Shown here in pieces: positions 22,951-34,796 of a stretch of 64,000 nt of DNA. The translations under genes were made by a program, and so were the position numbers. Source of the DNA: Albugo candida (lineage: Eukaryota; Oomycota; Peronosporomycetes; Albuginales; Albuginaceae); NCBI GenBank assembly GCA_905220665.1, contig CAJNAR010000044.1, positions 1-64,000 on the forward strand, read 5' to 3'. Position 1 is the first letter of the stretch, and every line of letters begins with the position of its first letter. Under the pieces are notes generated by a model that saw only the letters and a program-made list of their open reading frames with translations, searched no databases and had not been told where the DNA came from.

Positions 22951-25900
22951 TTAGTCGCTAATAGAACAACTCTGCACTATTGAGAAGACTGTCTCGAAAC
23001 TAGAATGTGTATAAAAAGCCCTGATTACGCAGTGTACAAAACGTTCATGTGTTTGCTACCACGCTCATTTCTTTTTTTGTAGCCGCAATGGTACGTGTTT
23101 CCCTTCACATTTCGGTTAATAACTCAGAATGAATAGTACTGATCCAAATTTTTTTGCCGTTGTTTCATTAATCTCTTGTGGAATCCAATATGCACAAGTG
23201 GCTAGTCCGGAATCGGGCAAAAGAAACAGAATTTCAACAGTTCGACTGAAGTATACCATGTGCTGCGCGTTGACACTCACCGAAGATGGAGTGTAGAGGC
23301 AAGTGCATATTATTTTAAAGATGGCAAGAAATAGAGTATGCCACGTCGTTTTCCAGCATAAAAGACACTTGAGAAAGTATCAAATTCACGATGCGGATCC
23401 TTCTACAAAGTTCCAGCTATTTCTTTTAATTTGGTACATCTCAAGACATTTACTCGTACAGACGGACGTTCGGACCAATTTTTATAGAGAAGAAAACTCT
23501 AGGTACAGCCAAAAAAGTCATTGTCTAGGGAAGAACACTCTAAAGGAACACGCAATTTTCTATAGTTCACCACAATTAGACCTCCAACGCTCACGATGGG
23601 CTGGGATTTCAACGATAATAATGCAAGATATTATAATTCGTTCAGTCATGAGGTGTTATTAATTCCACGCGAAAATCTTCTAGCCCCAACATGATCTTAC
23701 AAGCTTCTCCCACTGTTAGAGACGACAGCTAGTGATCGCCTTTCCGTCAGTCGGCTGAAATTTGTAGCGATTTAGAGGGTGTCCCATTTCACAAACTCCT
23801 ATCGACCGAGCATAAGTGATGCGCTGTGCCCAATCTAGGCTGTAACGAGTTCTCTGTTGGTCTTCGTAATTGCTCGATATTCATGTCGTCTTGTTCCTTG
23901 AATTGGAATTTTCATCGATTCTCCACTCCATCCTAACTTGCCCGAGCGCGACATAATCGAACAAAAGCACCATAAGTTGTAAATATCTCAATTCGACGAA
24001 GGTGTAAGAAGATGATGATTGTAGTACGATAATTCTTTCATCTAGCAATATCGTGTCACGTTAGTCACATTTCGTCCTACAGCGCCTAGCTTTCTGCAAA
24101 TTTATCCGGAGCAAGCAATTTCGTTGATCCGTTCCGTCGCAATATTTGGGGTTCTAGTCGTTTCAAGACTTTTTTGCGCTCCTTTGAAGGCTTATAGAGA
24201 CTATGATAGCCCTATATCATTGCTTTTGGCTCTCCATCACGCATATATGAACTTGCAAATACACACTTCGTATCGATTCTAGTGGCTCATCGTGCTCTAA
24301 TTTGACCGAATACGCATCAAAGTAACTGTGGAAGTCTGGGACAATCTCCTACACCTTTATCGAGGTCATCCTTTCATCTATTAATACTGGTCCACGCATC
24401 GATTTAATCCCAATCCACTCGTGGTAGACTGAAATCATTCGATATAAAAGGTTTTTTCGCCTATTGGGTTTTTTAAAAGTGACACAATAAAGTGAAAGTC
24501 ATTTTGTGGCGTGAAGTCGAAAGCTCTGATACACCTTATCTAGGAAAAATACACAAGGTGTGATTACACCGCACCAGATGCACGTATCCGCCTCAATGAA
24601 TATGCTGATAGTACGTTTTACCATTGAATTATAGCTAGATAACACAGCACGCATGAACTGGAATAATCTCAGTTTCAAACAACTCATTCTATCTTGTGCA
24701 TAGCTAGAAGGTGCGATAATATCGTCTTATACCTTTGTTAAAGAAAGTCTATGGAAAATGATTACCAGAGAAAATGGAATGGTAGATGGATCAAAGCACA
24801 GTGCAACAGAGCAATGGCGCTTATTTCTCCCCCGAGAAAAAGTATATCAGCACTCATCATGAAAGAGGCCAATTCCAGAACCCGAAAAGTAAAGAAGGTT
24901 TTCGTATCTTGGATCACTTGTCGAAAGCTGTGGTCGATAAATCGCTGACGGGTGGTAAAAGGCTGTTGGTGGGGGCGTTTTTTTTCTTACCACAACTTCT
25001 GCTGCCGCCATATAATTATATACATCTCGAAAATGTACTTTTTGTGTTTGAGTATAAAATATGTGAAAAGAACGCTTTCTCAAAATAGCAGAGGTAAAGG
25101 GAATAGATCTGATAGTGTTTCGGTGGTGAAATAGAGAAGACGGACGTCACTCAATGTTACCATCGTTAGGACTCACCAATTTTGCTAAACGTAGAAGAGA
25201 AATTGAATCTATCTACCAAAAAAATCATGATCCTTTGTAACAAGTAGGAGGAATGAAGGTAGTCACTTATAAAAAAACCCTGCTGTTCCGCTGTTAGATT
25301 CTCGGAGAGTTTCCTAGTTTATACAATACGATACCATCATTTCCATTATTCTTATGACAAGCGTTTTTGTTTTGTTCCCTTTCTGCTTCTTTTGTTTGAT
25401 TGCCCAGTTATGGTATGAACCAGATAGGTTTCTTTCCCTTTTGTGGATATTTCCAGCACAGGCACAAAAGATGTATTAAAATATTGCGAAGGATGAATAA
25501 GCGTGAACTATTTAATATGATACGGAGATTTTTCACAAAGAGATCAAGTAAAATGTTTACGACAAGGTGAGGCATGCAGTGATTGTATTATGAAGGGGAT
25601 TCAAAATCGAGTGTCTAGAAATAAGGATACGAACTATTGTATGTTACAGACTAGAAGAGAAATACAAATCTGTATTCAGAATGCTGCGGGGACAACATGC
25701 CAACTCCGGAATTCTGATAATAAATCAACTCGCAACTATGCGGTTGAAAAAAGGCCGTATTCTGCGGTATGTTACAAAAAGAGCCTGGAGTTATGGTGTG
25801 CTATCATAAGATTATTTAGTTCATGGTAGTATACGTTAATAACGGAAAAATTGTGGTTTAGTTTGCAAGAGATGAGCATGACTAGAGAACTATGGTATCT

Positions 25901-26594
25901 ATCGTATCGTGCCAGAGATGCTTGTAAGGATGTGAAATGATGATGCTTCGCATTGATGCTAAAATCTACGGTATTACAACAAAGAAAGGTATAAAGTACG
26001 GTACAAAAAAGTGGAATTCATGGCTTGTACATGAAAGCATTATTACTTGCTTGCGATAAAACTGTCTTCTGCAAGGACGGTATTATTCGAGTTGAAATCT
26101 CGTTCTGCATTGCAATCAGCAGCAAGGATGTACCAAAGTAGCTGATTAATCGGTTTTTAAATTCATTCATTAGGTTGATCAAAGTGTAGTGTATTTCAAA
26201 GATCCTCCCTCATGTATATCATCGTTACCTCGGGGAATTGCCAAGTTGTCAATTCTATTTTCTTTTTCCTAAAAAATATAAATCCTATTTTTCAATTTTG
26301 GAGAAAGGGTCAATTAACGTTGACGTGCTTTGACCTGAAAATTGCGCCTTAGCCATAGCTATAATGATATAAAACCCATAGTCTATCAAAAGATAAAAAT
26401 TCCGAGACAACTCTTTCACATTGCTTAGGCCAGGAAACCATCCTGCGTACTATCAAAACGATTAAGAAAGCAAGGCTAACGATTAATTACATTCATTCCA
26501 GGTAAGGTAGAGGTATTCGAAAGCAGCATTCGAAAAAAAACAATCATATGTTCGTTTATAGATTTTGGCTTAGCGAAAGTAAGGATTAGCCATT
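22951..26594. other. Intergenic, no supported gene
   Basis: AT-rich sequence with scattered short frames. The longest (23303-23662 plus, 24786-25088 plus) have no recognised motif and mostly non-ATG starts. No repeat pairing with other parts of the window was seen. Confidence 0.55.
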
Positions 26595-28034
26595 TCAGCT
26601 CTTCAAAAACTGAATATTGCAGTTACTACTCACTTCTTCAATTTGTTTTAGAGCTTCATCGAGATCTTCTTTTGTATGAGCTGCCGAAATGCAAAAACGA
26701 ACGCGAGACAGCAAAAGGGGTGTCGCAGGAAATCCAACTGTAACAACAGCCAGGTTACGTTCCAGACACTGGCGTGAGAATTCAGGAATTTTTGATAAAC
26801 AGAATAGCATCACTGGAATCACTGGGGAGTCGAAATTTCCCAAAGTGACAACACCCATGTTAATCAGCTGCTGTCGGAAATAATTGCTGTTCTCACGCAG
26901 ATTATCAAGTTTTTTTTTCCCGTAATCACTTCCATCAGTGCCCATAATTACTTTCAGCGAAGTTAGAATCTGCTGTGCAACCACAGGGGATAGACTTGCT
27001 GCATACATAGATCCAGCGCTTGAAGTACGAATGTAAGAAATGATTTCTTCTGAGGCGGCGACATACCCACCCATCCCAGCAAAGCTTTTGGTGAAGGTAC
27101 CCATCAGTATATCAATCTCGCTGGGGTCTACTCCAGCGTATTCACAGATCCCGCGCCCAGTACGCCCTAGAGCACCGATACTATGAGCTTCATCAACATA
27201 TATGTACGCTTTGTATTTCTTGACCACATCAACGATATTACGTAGATGTACAATTTCACCTTCCATGGAATAGATACCTTCAACCATCACCATGACTTTC
27301 TTCCACGCTCGGTTTGTGCGTGGTTGCCCTCGGGCAATATTCATTCGTAGAGTATGTTCAAGATGTTCGGCATCGTTATGACGGAATACTACCACATGTG
27401 CACCAGAAGCTCTTGCTCCATTAATTATAGAGCTATGATTCAAGCTGTCACTTATGATCAGGCTCCCTTTGCTCATCAATGCAGGAATGGTAGTAGCATT
27501 CGTCGCAAATCCCATATTATACACAAGCGCGGCAGGTTTTCCAATAAACTTCGCAAATTCTTCTTCAAGTTCACGGTGAATTGTGGTTGTGCCAAATTCC
27601 ATAGTCGATGATAAAGACGCTAAACCAAAGCGCGTGACAGCCTTGAACACATCTTCACTGCAGATATTAATCCAATCATCTGCGAATCCGAGATAGTTGT
27701 ACGATCCTAAATTTAAACATGCTCTCACACATCCGTCTTTTCTTTGTAACGTTCTATTGCCGTCTTTCGAGTAGCGCTCAATAACATCAATATGCGCTCC
27801 AGGTGCATTTGCCACTGGTCGATTGAAGACATCTTGAGTGCGGTGATAAATGCGGTTAGTGTAGAACTTCTCCCATGATAACAGCAATTTCGCAAAACCA
27901 GGTTTAGTAGGTGCAGACTTATAGCGAGAATAACCAGATACACTTCCAAAAAACTCCCGTATATATCCAAATGTCAGTAAAATGGCGATTTGTATATAGC
28001 AAAACATCGCGGCCATCCACGGTACATGATCCAT
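26595..28034 (-). CDS. LCB2: Serine palmitoyltransferase subunit 2
   Basis: 479-residue intronless gene for the catalytic subunit of serine palmitoyltransferase. The enzyme condenses L-serine with palmitoyl-CoA to 3-ketodihydrosphingosine, the first step of sphingolipid synthesis, in the ER membrane with LCB1. Visible features are an N-terminal membrane segment (about residues 9-25), the alpha-oxoamine synthase fold with NLGSYNYLGF, HSSIINGARASG and VDEAHSIGALG (about 279-289), and the PLP Schiff-base lysine in GTFTKSFAGMGGY (about residue 316). I chose the ATG at 28032-28034: upstream in-frame codons include a TTG but no ATG before a stop. Length is normal for LCB2. No frameshift or lost residue is seen, so this is the first clearly functional host gene from the telomere. 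Confidence 0.96.
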   Translation of the reverse strand: MDHVPWMAAMFCYIQIAILLTFGYIREFFGSVSGYSRYKSAPTKPGFAKLLLSWEKFYTNRIYHRTQDVFNRPVANAPGAHIDVIERYSKDGNRTLQRKDGCVRACLNLGSYNYLGFADDWINICSEDVFKAVTRFGLASLSSTMEFGTTTIHRELEEEFAKFIGKPAALVYNMGFATNATTIPALMSKGSLIISDSLNHSSIINGARASGAHVVVFRHNDAEHLEHTLRMNIARGQPRTNRAWKKVMVMVEGIYSMEGEIVHLRNIVDVVKKYKAYIYVDEAHSIGALGRTGRGICEYAGVDPSEIDILMGTFTKSFAGMGGYVAASEEIISYIRTSSAGSMYAASLSPVVAQQILTSLKVIMGTDGSDYGKKKLDNLRENSNYFRQQLINMGVVTLGNFDSPVIPVMLFCLSKIPEFSRQCLERNLAVVTVGFPATPLLLSRVRFCISAAHTKEDLDEALKQIEEVSSNCNIQFLKS

Positions 28035-28156
28035 TATTGTTCGAGATAACTGGAATGTGGTGATTGGGTGCAAATCACCCAGTTTCTATCGACGTGAGCC
28101 AGTTGACAATAATGCCGTTGGCGGTTTAACAATACATTGCGATAGCGTACTGCATA

Positions 28157-28168
28157 AAATTGAGTAAT
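28157..28168 (-). promoter_or_regulatory. Candidate initiator element upstream of LCB2
   Basis: On the minus strand ATTACTCAATTT partly matches the oomycete initiator core (TCATTYYNCAWTTT), about 125 bp before the LCB2 ATG. The first two bases and one pyrimidine differ, so the match is weak. Confidence 0.3.
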
Positions 28169-29410
28169 ATCGGCACGATATAATAGCTGGATCAAATTCT
28201 GGACATTTATAGACAAAACAATATTCACTGTGTACTTGTGTCAGCGCCGGAGTAGAAGGAGCTGTACTCCAGATTTTCAAATACATTTAAAGCGCTTAAT
28301 CTCCTAGCGCTTTGCTGTGCTGCACTTTCCGATACATGATTTCCTGTCTACGCGAACACAGCTGAATGCAGGAAGTCGTTGAATGAATTTCTTCAGAAGA
28401 GGGGTTGTTCAAGCATTATTGTCTGATGATAGAAACACTTCTATGTTTTACAATCTCTTTATAAATAAATGGAGTGAAGTACTGCATTTAATCGTAGATA
28501 ACTACTTGAAAAGTTGAAAAGACAAAAAGGATGCTTTGCTCATGCAGAGGGATAGGGAACGCTTTTAAGGCGGAACAAGTTCAGTTTCTTATCTAAAAAG
28601 GTGGATAAACTTACAGCGCTTCTGAAGGTGATTGGCTGCGCGCTTCATTGAGATCATTTGTCGACATACGGAGATAATTTCCGAGCATTCGAATACCGTA
28701 TCAGACTGAAATAAGAGCAGTCGTAAAGCGTTTAGGTCTTTTTACGTTGAATATAGCTGACTCTGAAGAATATGATTTGAAATGATATTATCCTTGCATG
28801 TAATGACTAGACGTAAGAGAGCCATTGCAGATGGGCTTTTTAGGCGAGGAATGAATGCAAGGTTTTTAGAGTCCCAGCATTACTATTGTACTTGGGTGCT
28901 ACAACTAGTAAGCTCTAAATTATTTCTTTCCCTCAAGGTGGAGTTGACATGTTCAAGTGGCTACTATGTGGTAGATGTGGACGCATGAAAGCGTTATTAC
29001 ACTACGGGTAAAAAAATGTGAGGTATATGTGGCCGTAGAGCATACTAGTGAAGTTTTACACAGTTTGTACACGTAAAAGTACCCCTTCGATTTTTATGCA
29101 CTTGTAGATTCTGAACTTGTATCAATGATCGCTTTGATGAGATGGTGACGGAAAGCAACGGCAATAATAAACTAAGCAATTTTTAAAAAGAGAAATGAAA
29201 CGGGAAAGACGTATTTGATTTTTAAGACTAAGCTGTTCCAAGAATGTGCATTCCAACTTTCATACGCACCCTAAGGTATCACAGTCTCGCGCGAGTAACA
29301 AACCTAATTCGATAGTTATTTCTTATAACGTGAATCAATTTACTGATAAAGCCTTTTTGACTATCGTACTTCTGGGTAGTGCTGGATTTATCATTTCAGC
29401 CCTTGTCGCG
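28169..29410. other. Intergenic, no supported gene
   Basis: Upstream region of LCB2 and the left flank of the hAT element. Only short frames (longest 28782-28988) with no motif. Confidence 0.55.
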
Positions 29411-29519
29411 ACGAGAGTTGGATCCATTTGGCCAATGGATCTGGATCTGAGAGTTGGGTCCATTTCCTGAATAGATCTGGATCTGAATCTAAATTTTAGA
29501 TCCAGATCCATTTGCATCA
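29411..29519. repeat. hAT left subterminal GGATCT repeat block
   Basis: Two tandem copies of a 36-bp unit (AGAGTTGGATCCATTTGGCC...GGATCTGGATCTG), then an inverted arm (AGATCCAGATCCATTTGCA). Clustered short motifs near hAT ends are typical transposase-binding sites. Confidence 0.75.
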
Positions 29520-30093
29520 AAAAATATAGCATGCATCTACCAAGTACTAACTATGACGGTCATATGTAGAATTTTGATGAAATATGCCACTCATGACAAT
29601 CTATATCGTGAATTATATTCTATAGATTATATTGCAGGGTAGATCTGATATTTGTGATCCAGAGGTAGGTTAAAACAAAACTCTGCTCCTTTTGGCCGAA
29701 CCCCAGAAACCCTTTGTGGCCGGTGAAACACATCACTCAGCTTAACGGGATTCCGCTGCCCGAAAGAATAACAAAGAAAAATCCAGACATACAATCAGAA
29801 CAGATTCCTTGGTGTCCTGGTGTCAATGAAATAATCCCAGAGAAACTGACACTAATACTGATACTGACACTGACTCCCCTGTTGCAGTATATTCTTGTAA
29901 TGTGTAAAGATCGTTGATATTATTGTGTACGTAGAATGTATATCTTGGAATAAGTGCGTTATGTTCAAATAAGGTTAGGAATATACTCCGCTAAGGGGTG
30001 ATTTATGTTATACTCACACAACAAGACAACAAAATTAAAAAGTAGGTAGCAGCTCAAATATCAACTGCTCTTGAAAGTCCTATCAACTAACAA

Positions 30094-32220
30094 ATGCTAA
30101 AGCGGGGCCGCTCCTCAGCTGTCTGGGAAGCTTTCGAGGAGTATAAAAACCCCGAGAGGGATCTGAAAGCCAAGTGCAACAACAAATGCTCTGCTGTCCG
30201 GAGCTTTAAAACAGGAACATCTGCTGTAATAAAGCACTACAAAAAGCATAAGGTGGACACCAAAGGGAAAACCCAAACAGTGTTAAGTTTCGCAAGACCT
30301 TCCCAGTCAATTTGGAAATATGATCAAACGTTGCCAACGAGAGATAATCGGAATGAATATTCTTCGTGAGTTGACATTATCTCATGTGGAACTTTCTGGA
30401 TTCCGCAGCCTGATGGAAACTTTACAGCCAAACTTCAAAGCTATCAGCAGAGCAACTGTCAAAGCCAAAATGTTGACTCAACTCCAGAAGATGACAGCGG
30501 AAATCATGGCTGACATTGCGGCCTCCGATTCTAGGATATCTTTTACCTCAGATATTTGGACTTCTAATCAAAACATTAACTACATGGCAGTGGCTGCGCA
30601 ATGGATCACTTCAGGATACAAGTTCAACAAAAAGATAAACAGCTTTCGTAATTTGACAGGAGGACACACTGGCAAAGATATATCTACAGATTTCCTGGGA
30701 GTGGTGGCTTCAACTTCAAAGATGATGACCCTCGCCCTTGATAATGCTTCATCAAACAAGGTGGCGGTTGGCCATATTATTCAACATTTAGAAGTAGAAA
30801 TCAAGATCCCAAATACTTTCATGGAAAGTGCATTGCACACATCTTGAATTTGATAGTCGATGACGGGATGAATGCTTCAGAGTAATCTTTGGTAATTAAA
30901 CAATCAATCATAGTGGTATTCCTTATTTGAATTTCACCTCATACTACAATTTCTTTTCAATTTCGGTCCAACATAAAGTGGATTAGATCGTCGCCTGCTC
31001 GCAAACGCTTGTGGAAAGCAGCGATTGGAAATGATTCCAGTATCCCTTCCACGACAGCCCAGCCAAAACCAGATGTTGCAACTCGCTGGAACTCGACAAA
31101 TGATATGTTAAGCACCTTTCCGTACATAAGTCTCTTCAAAGCCCTTGCTGATCAGAAATCGTTCGAAGAGATTTCAGTAAAAGAATGGGATAAATGAAGA
31201 CTGGCTGGGTTTTTTAAAATCTTCAAGCAAGATAATTGCACTTTGTTGTTAACACATTTACACAATTGCAAAGGTTTCGGCTAATGCTCCTTATTGCAGC
31301 AACTTTAGATCTTTCGGGATGCAGTTATTCCAACAGCTCATCTTGTGTTCACTCTTCTTTGGCAGTGCTAAAAACTATTGAGGTCGGGAAGACTCATCCC
31401 AATGATTTCATCAGGAGTATAAGCCAGCCTATGGAGGCAAAATTGAAAAAAAAATCGGAGTATGGAAGAAATCAGCCCTCAGATAAGAATCTTTGCTTTT
31501 GCCACTATCCTTTGATCCTCATTACAAGATGAGATACTTATCATATGTTTTTGAACAAGTTGATGCAGTGTATGCATTGATAAGATTGTAGACTTGGAAT
31601 CAAGGTAGCTTTTGGATATACTTTTTACCTGTTCAAGACAAAGGCTAATTACACCACTTTTAGTTTCCTAGCATTCCTCGACAAATACAGACTTGATAAT
31701 ATCAGACAAGATGATTCTATCTCGCAACTCAACTCTTCTATATATTTTGCAAATATTATTGAGGCTACCTTCAGTGAGCAAGCAGGATTTTTAAACTTTC
31801 TGAAAGCCTCTCAAAATACCAGCCAGAAGCAAACAAAGTCGGAATTCGAGATATACCAGAAAGAAACCGCTTACCCTCTCCAAGCTGATCTCTCTATACT
31901 AGAGTGGTGGAAATCAAACCACGAAAACTTTCCTCTATTGTCTCAAATTGCTGTTGACGTCATGGCAATTCCTGCAATATCGGTTGCCTCTGAGCAAGCT
32001 TTCATCTTCGGAGGACGAATCCTGGATGATTTTAGATCTTCGATTAGCCTCCCTCCTAGCAGTAGAAGCTTTGATCTGCACAAAAGATTGGCTCATGTCC
32101 AAAAAAACTAGTCCTAGTTACCATTTAAGTTGTTCAAGATCAGGGACTGATAATGAAAAAATTACTTTTCAAAATAAGGGAGAACTACTTGAAAATACCA
32201 TAGACTCATATTTCAATTGA
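30094..32220 (+). pseudogene. hAT transposase (BED finger, DDE core, hATC dimerisation region), broken
   Basis: Pieces in order are a BED-type zinc finger (30094-30369, SAVWEAFEEY then C..C and HYKKHK) and the first catalytic region (30320-30847: ISFTSDIWTSNQNINYMAV, then GGHTGKDIS and LALDNASSNKV). Central fragments follow at 31009-31200 and 31236-31532. The C-terminal hATC region lies near 31870-32110 (LEWWKSNHENFPLLSQIAVD, IPAISVASEQAF, GGRILDDFRSS), ending VEALICTKDWLM in another phase. At least four frame changes and several stops separate them, and no intron boundaries explain them all. Family function: cut-and-paste transposition with 8-bp target duplications. Confidence 0.88.
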
Positions 32221-32251
32221 ATTTATTTTATATATTTTTATGAGATCTTGG

Positions 32252-32346
32252 TGGATCTGGATCTGGATCTGTGAGTTGGATCCATTTGCTAAATGGATCT
32301 GGATCTGAAAAAAAAATCCAGATCCAGTGAATCTAGATCCATTTGC
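32252..32346. repeat. hAT right subterminal GGATCT repeat block
   Basis: Contains one near-copy of the 36-bp unit of the left block in the same orientation (TGAGTTGGATCCATTTGCTA...), a poly-A run, and an inverted arm ending ATCTAGATCCATTTGCA. Confidence 0.75.
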
Positions 32347-32348
32347 AG

Positions 32349-33016
32349 CCCCAGCGCCGAGTATTCGACCGCGTCACCCCAGAAAGACAGCGGGAGTTTT
32401 CTTGCGAATATCATAGAGCGCGCCATGTTTAGAAACGTTCTGTGCAAACGCTCGGCTTTTCCATCTGTAGCTTGGTTGCGCGCCTCGCTCACTTGTCTCG
32501 CCACGCCAGCAAATAAAATCCACATTCTCGTATTCCCAACCACCGTCCGTTCGCAGAACATGGACCCGGCAACTGAAACGCTTCTCAAAGAAGATTAAGA
32601 AATGCTCAAACTTCTATGACTCTTGATCCTTTATGCGTGCGAGAAACACGCGACAGTAATCTCTCTTGTGATCCACGAAGCTGACAAGATACCGATATCC
32701 CACTCGATCTTTTGGTGACATGGGTCCTTTGAGGTCCGAACAGATAACACCACCAATACGGTAAATCGGTGAATGCACGCCTGTGTCCTTCTTGGACTGC
32801 GCGCTCTTTGACTTCTTCTCTTGCGTGCATATGACACGTCACTCTCTCTTTATCAGTAAGCCGGATTCCAGATCTAGGATCACGCACCGCTCTCTCAATA
32901 GTGTTGTAGGATAGATGGCCGAAAAATTGGTGAAAGTGCATGAGCGTTCCTGAATGCACACCTTCATCAACTTCCTGATTTTTTTCTTCATCAATCGCAG
33001 CAATGAACGTCTTCAA
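32349..33016 (-). pseudogene. Copia-2 integrase fragment
   Basis: Frames 32606-33016 and 32289-32588 cover the HHCC zinc finger (LMHFHQFFGHLSYNTIERA then CHMHAREEVK, where the second Cys is read as His) and the third catalytic region (ATDGKAERLHRTFLNMARSM, then PLSFWGDAVEYSA). The middle of the core is frameshifted. Confidence 0.88.
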
Positions 33017-33259
33017 TATCCCTTCGTTAGCTCTTTTTTCTCACGCCTCGATGACGAGCACGTTGTTGCACATCGCCACGTCGAGCACGACGGAGCCGGT
33101 ATTGAGGGCGTTAAGGGCTTTCCTGTTATTCTTATACTAGAGGCCGTAACTTCTAAGCTCAAGAAAACCGTACGACAGCGATATTGCGCGTTAGCAGCGG
33201 TGCGTACTAGACTTCTGTAAGTCGTATAATACTAGCTTTTCCGCATGCCATCACGTGAA

Positions 33260-34223
33260 TCATCACATTTCCGGCCAATGTAAGACGAAGCGTTTTTCCG
33301 TTGGCGACCAGGCATTGGTCATCACATTATTTTGCCTCATCATTGAAGAGGTGCCTCCTAGATCCACTGCCCGGAATCCATAATCTATCCTGGGCCTTGG
33401 CATCTTGTATAGACAAAGTGTAGTTAACAATGTACTTTCTCCTGGCATTTATTCTCCAACTCCGCTTGATGCCATTGTTTCTCTTCGCCTTCTTCCTTTC
33501 GTCAGGAAAGACCGACCAGATGTGCCAGAACTTGCCACACTCAAAACACGTGCGCGTATCAACGTGTGTTACGACGCCCTTGCCAAGTTCAGGCTCTTCA
33601 GCTTGAGCAAGTTATTCAGGACGACTGCCGTAGTACTTGGCCATTAGTACCGTGTGAAGCGCAGTCGACGCATGGTGCACAATGTTCTCAAGCACTTGCG
33701 CATCAGCGCCGCCACACGCATCGCTCACCACCACCAAGTAAACGTAATGCTGGGACAGCTTCTCTTTAGATCTTTCTTCGCTGTAAAAAGCTTCATCGAC
33801 TGGGACGATATGATACTTGTCTTGAATGTCTGATGAAGACGCTCCATAACGTGAGCAAGCGTTGGTGTCTGATACCACAATGTCTAGATCTGCTTGTTGT
33901 AGTAGCGCTCGGCCGTACCACTAAGGTAGTGACCAAGAAGGTCAGTCTTTTCGTCTTCGGACCTGTCGAAACCATGTGTCTCTTAAGCGTACTGGACCTG
34001 AAGCATGAATGTCCTTCTCCGGTCTAGAAAACCGGATCCTAAGCCTCGATAAAGCTCGGAGCCAACGAAATACCGGATAGTCAATCTTCTTTGACGCTCG
34101 TCCGGAACTCTCATTGCTTGCTGTGCGTCTGGCTTCATCCGACGCGCATAATCCTGCGCCGCCGCGTAATCTATGTCTGAATACGGCGCACGCACCGGTG
34201 GAGCTGTTTGTGATGCCTACCAT
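33260..34223 (-). pseudogene. Copia-2 gag, zinc knuckle and protease
   Basis: Gag is spread over 33612-33878, 33942-34223 and 33983-34195 in shifted frames ([36 protein letters not shown]). The zinc knuckle near 33504-33550 reads CFECGKFWHIWSVF, so the last cysteine is Phe. The protease site near 33350-33390 reads WIPGSGSRRHL, so the catalytic Asp of WxxDSG is lost. Confidence 0.82.
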
Positions 34224-34578
34224 CCTGGCTGCGTCGCGTACAGGGAAGCTCCTTGCTAAGATACACTTGTGCGGTCTTTCCCAGTTCTTGGACGCATCGG
34301 CGAGTGCCCTTGTGCGTCGATGTGCATCGGTGTACCACCGCGACGATTGGCAAGTGCAGAGAGAAACATCCTCGACTCAATCGCTCCCATAATACGGTCG
34401 TTTTCATCGCGTTTGCAGGTCGACGAGAGTCGCTAGTATTTGGGCGTTGACGTCATCGACCCTCTCGTGGGCCGTCGATACGCCTTGAGTTACTGCAGGA
34501 AACGCTTCGGTGCTTTCGTGACCGTCGCCAAAGCTGACTGGGTTTGGTGCGATTAGTGCGCTGTCAGAACCAGCTGTT

Positions 34579-34590
34579 GGGCTCATACCC
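34579..34590 (-). other. Copia-2 primer-binding site (tRNA-Met anticodon arm type)
   Basis: Adjacent to the LTR the plus strand reads GGGCTCATACCC, the same initiator tRNA-Met anticodon arm as in Copia-1 with one A missing. Confidence 0.75.
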
Positions 34591-34796
34591 TGTTAAAAGA
34601 TGCGTAGTGCTCAGCAGGTGGAAAACTGAATACTAAATATACCTAGGTTCTTAGTTCGCAAACTCTCTTGCCACTCTAAGCCTCTTGGTTTTTTCGACTA
34701 TACCTTGATAGTTTCCATACCGCGCATTACTAAGCGTATAGTCGCACATTACAAATCGCCTCGACGCAGATCAGTAATCATGTGCCGTTACCAACA
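34591..34796 (-). repeat. Copia-2 5' LTR (unpaired)
   Basis: Starts TGTTAAAAGATG directly after the primer-binding site. The far end is set at CCAACA (34791-34796), matching the termini of the Copia-1 LTRs and giving 206 bp. The boundary is inferred because no partner LTR exists. Confidence 0.65.

Larger units (their letters stand above)
29411..32347 (+). mobile_element. hAT-family DNA transposon with GGATCT subterminal blocks
   Basis: A broken hAT transposase (30094-32220) lies between two roughly 100-bp blocks rich in GGATCT/AGATCC (29411-29519 and 32252-32346). Both blocks end on ATCCATTTGCA. The right block abuts interrupted Copia-2 integrase coding, so the element inserted into or beside Copia-2. 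Exact ends and an 8-bp target duplication could not be fixed. Confidence 0.8.
32348..34796 (-). mobile_element. Copia-2: 5' half of a Ty1/copia element
   Basis: Minus-strand order from 34796 down: one LTR (34591-34796), primer-binding site, gag, zinc knuckle, protease and integrase. It stops in integrase coding (WGDAVEYSA) at about 32350, where the hAT element begins. No reverse transcriptase, RNase H or second LTR was found left of the hAT, so the 3' half is deleted or lost. Confidence 0.9.

Noticed and set aside
23303..23662. 119-residue plus-strand open frame in the intergenic stretch before LCB2.
   Set aside because: No ATG at its start, no motif, and composition like the surrounding non-coding DNA.
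29246..29410. Possible continuation of Copia-2 integrase left of the hAT element (minus strand, TRAEMINPALP resembling TRANxxRxSP).
   Set aside because: The similarity is a few residues and the DNA does not align with Copia-3 at that place; the 3' half of Copia-2 is treated as lost.
29411..29519. GGATCT-rich repeats as a CRISPR array or satellite.
   Set aside because: There are no regular spacers, the units are palindromic, and they occur only at the two ends of a hAT element, fitting subterminal transposase sites.
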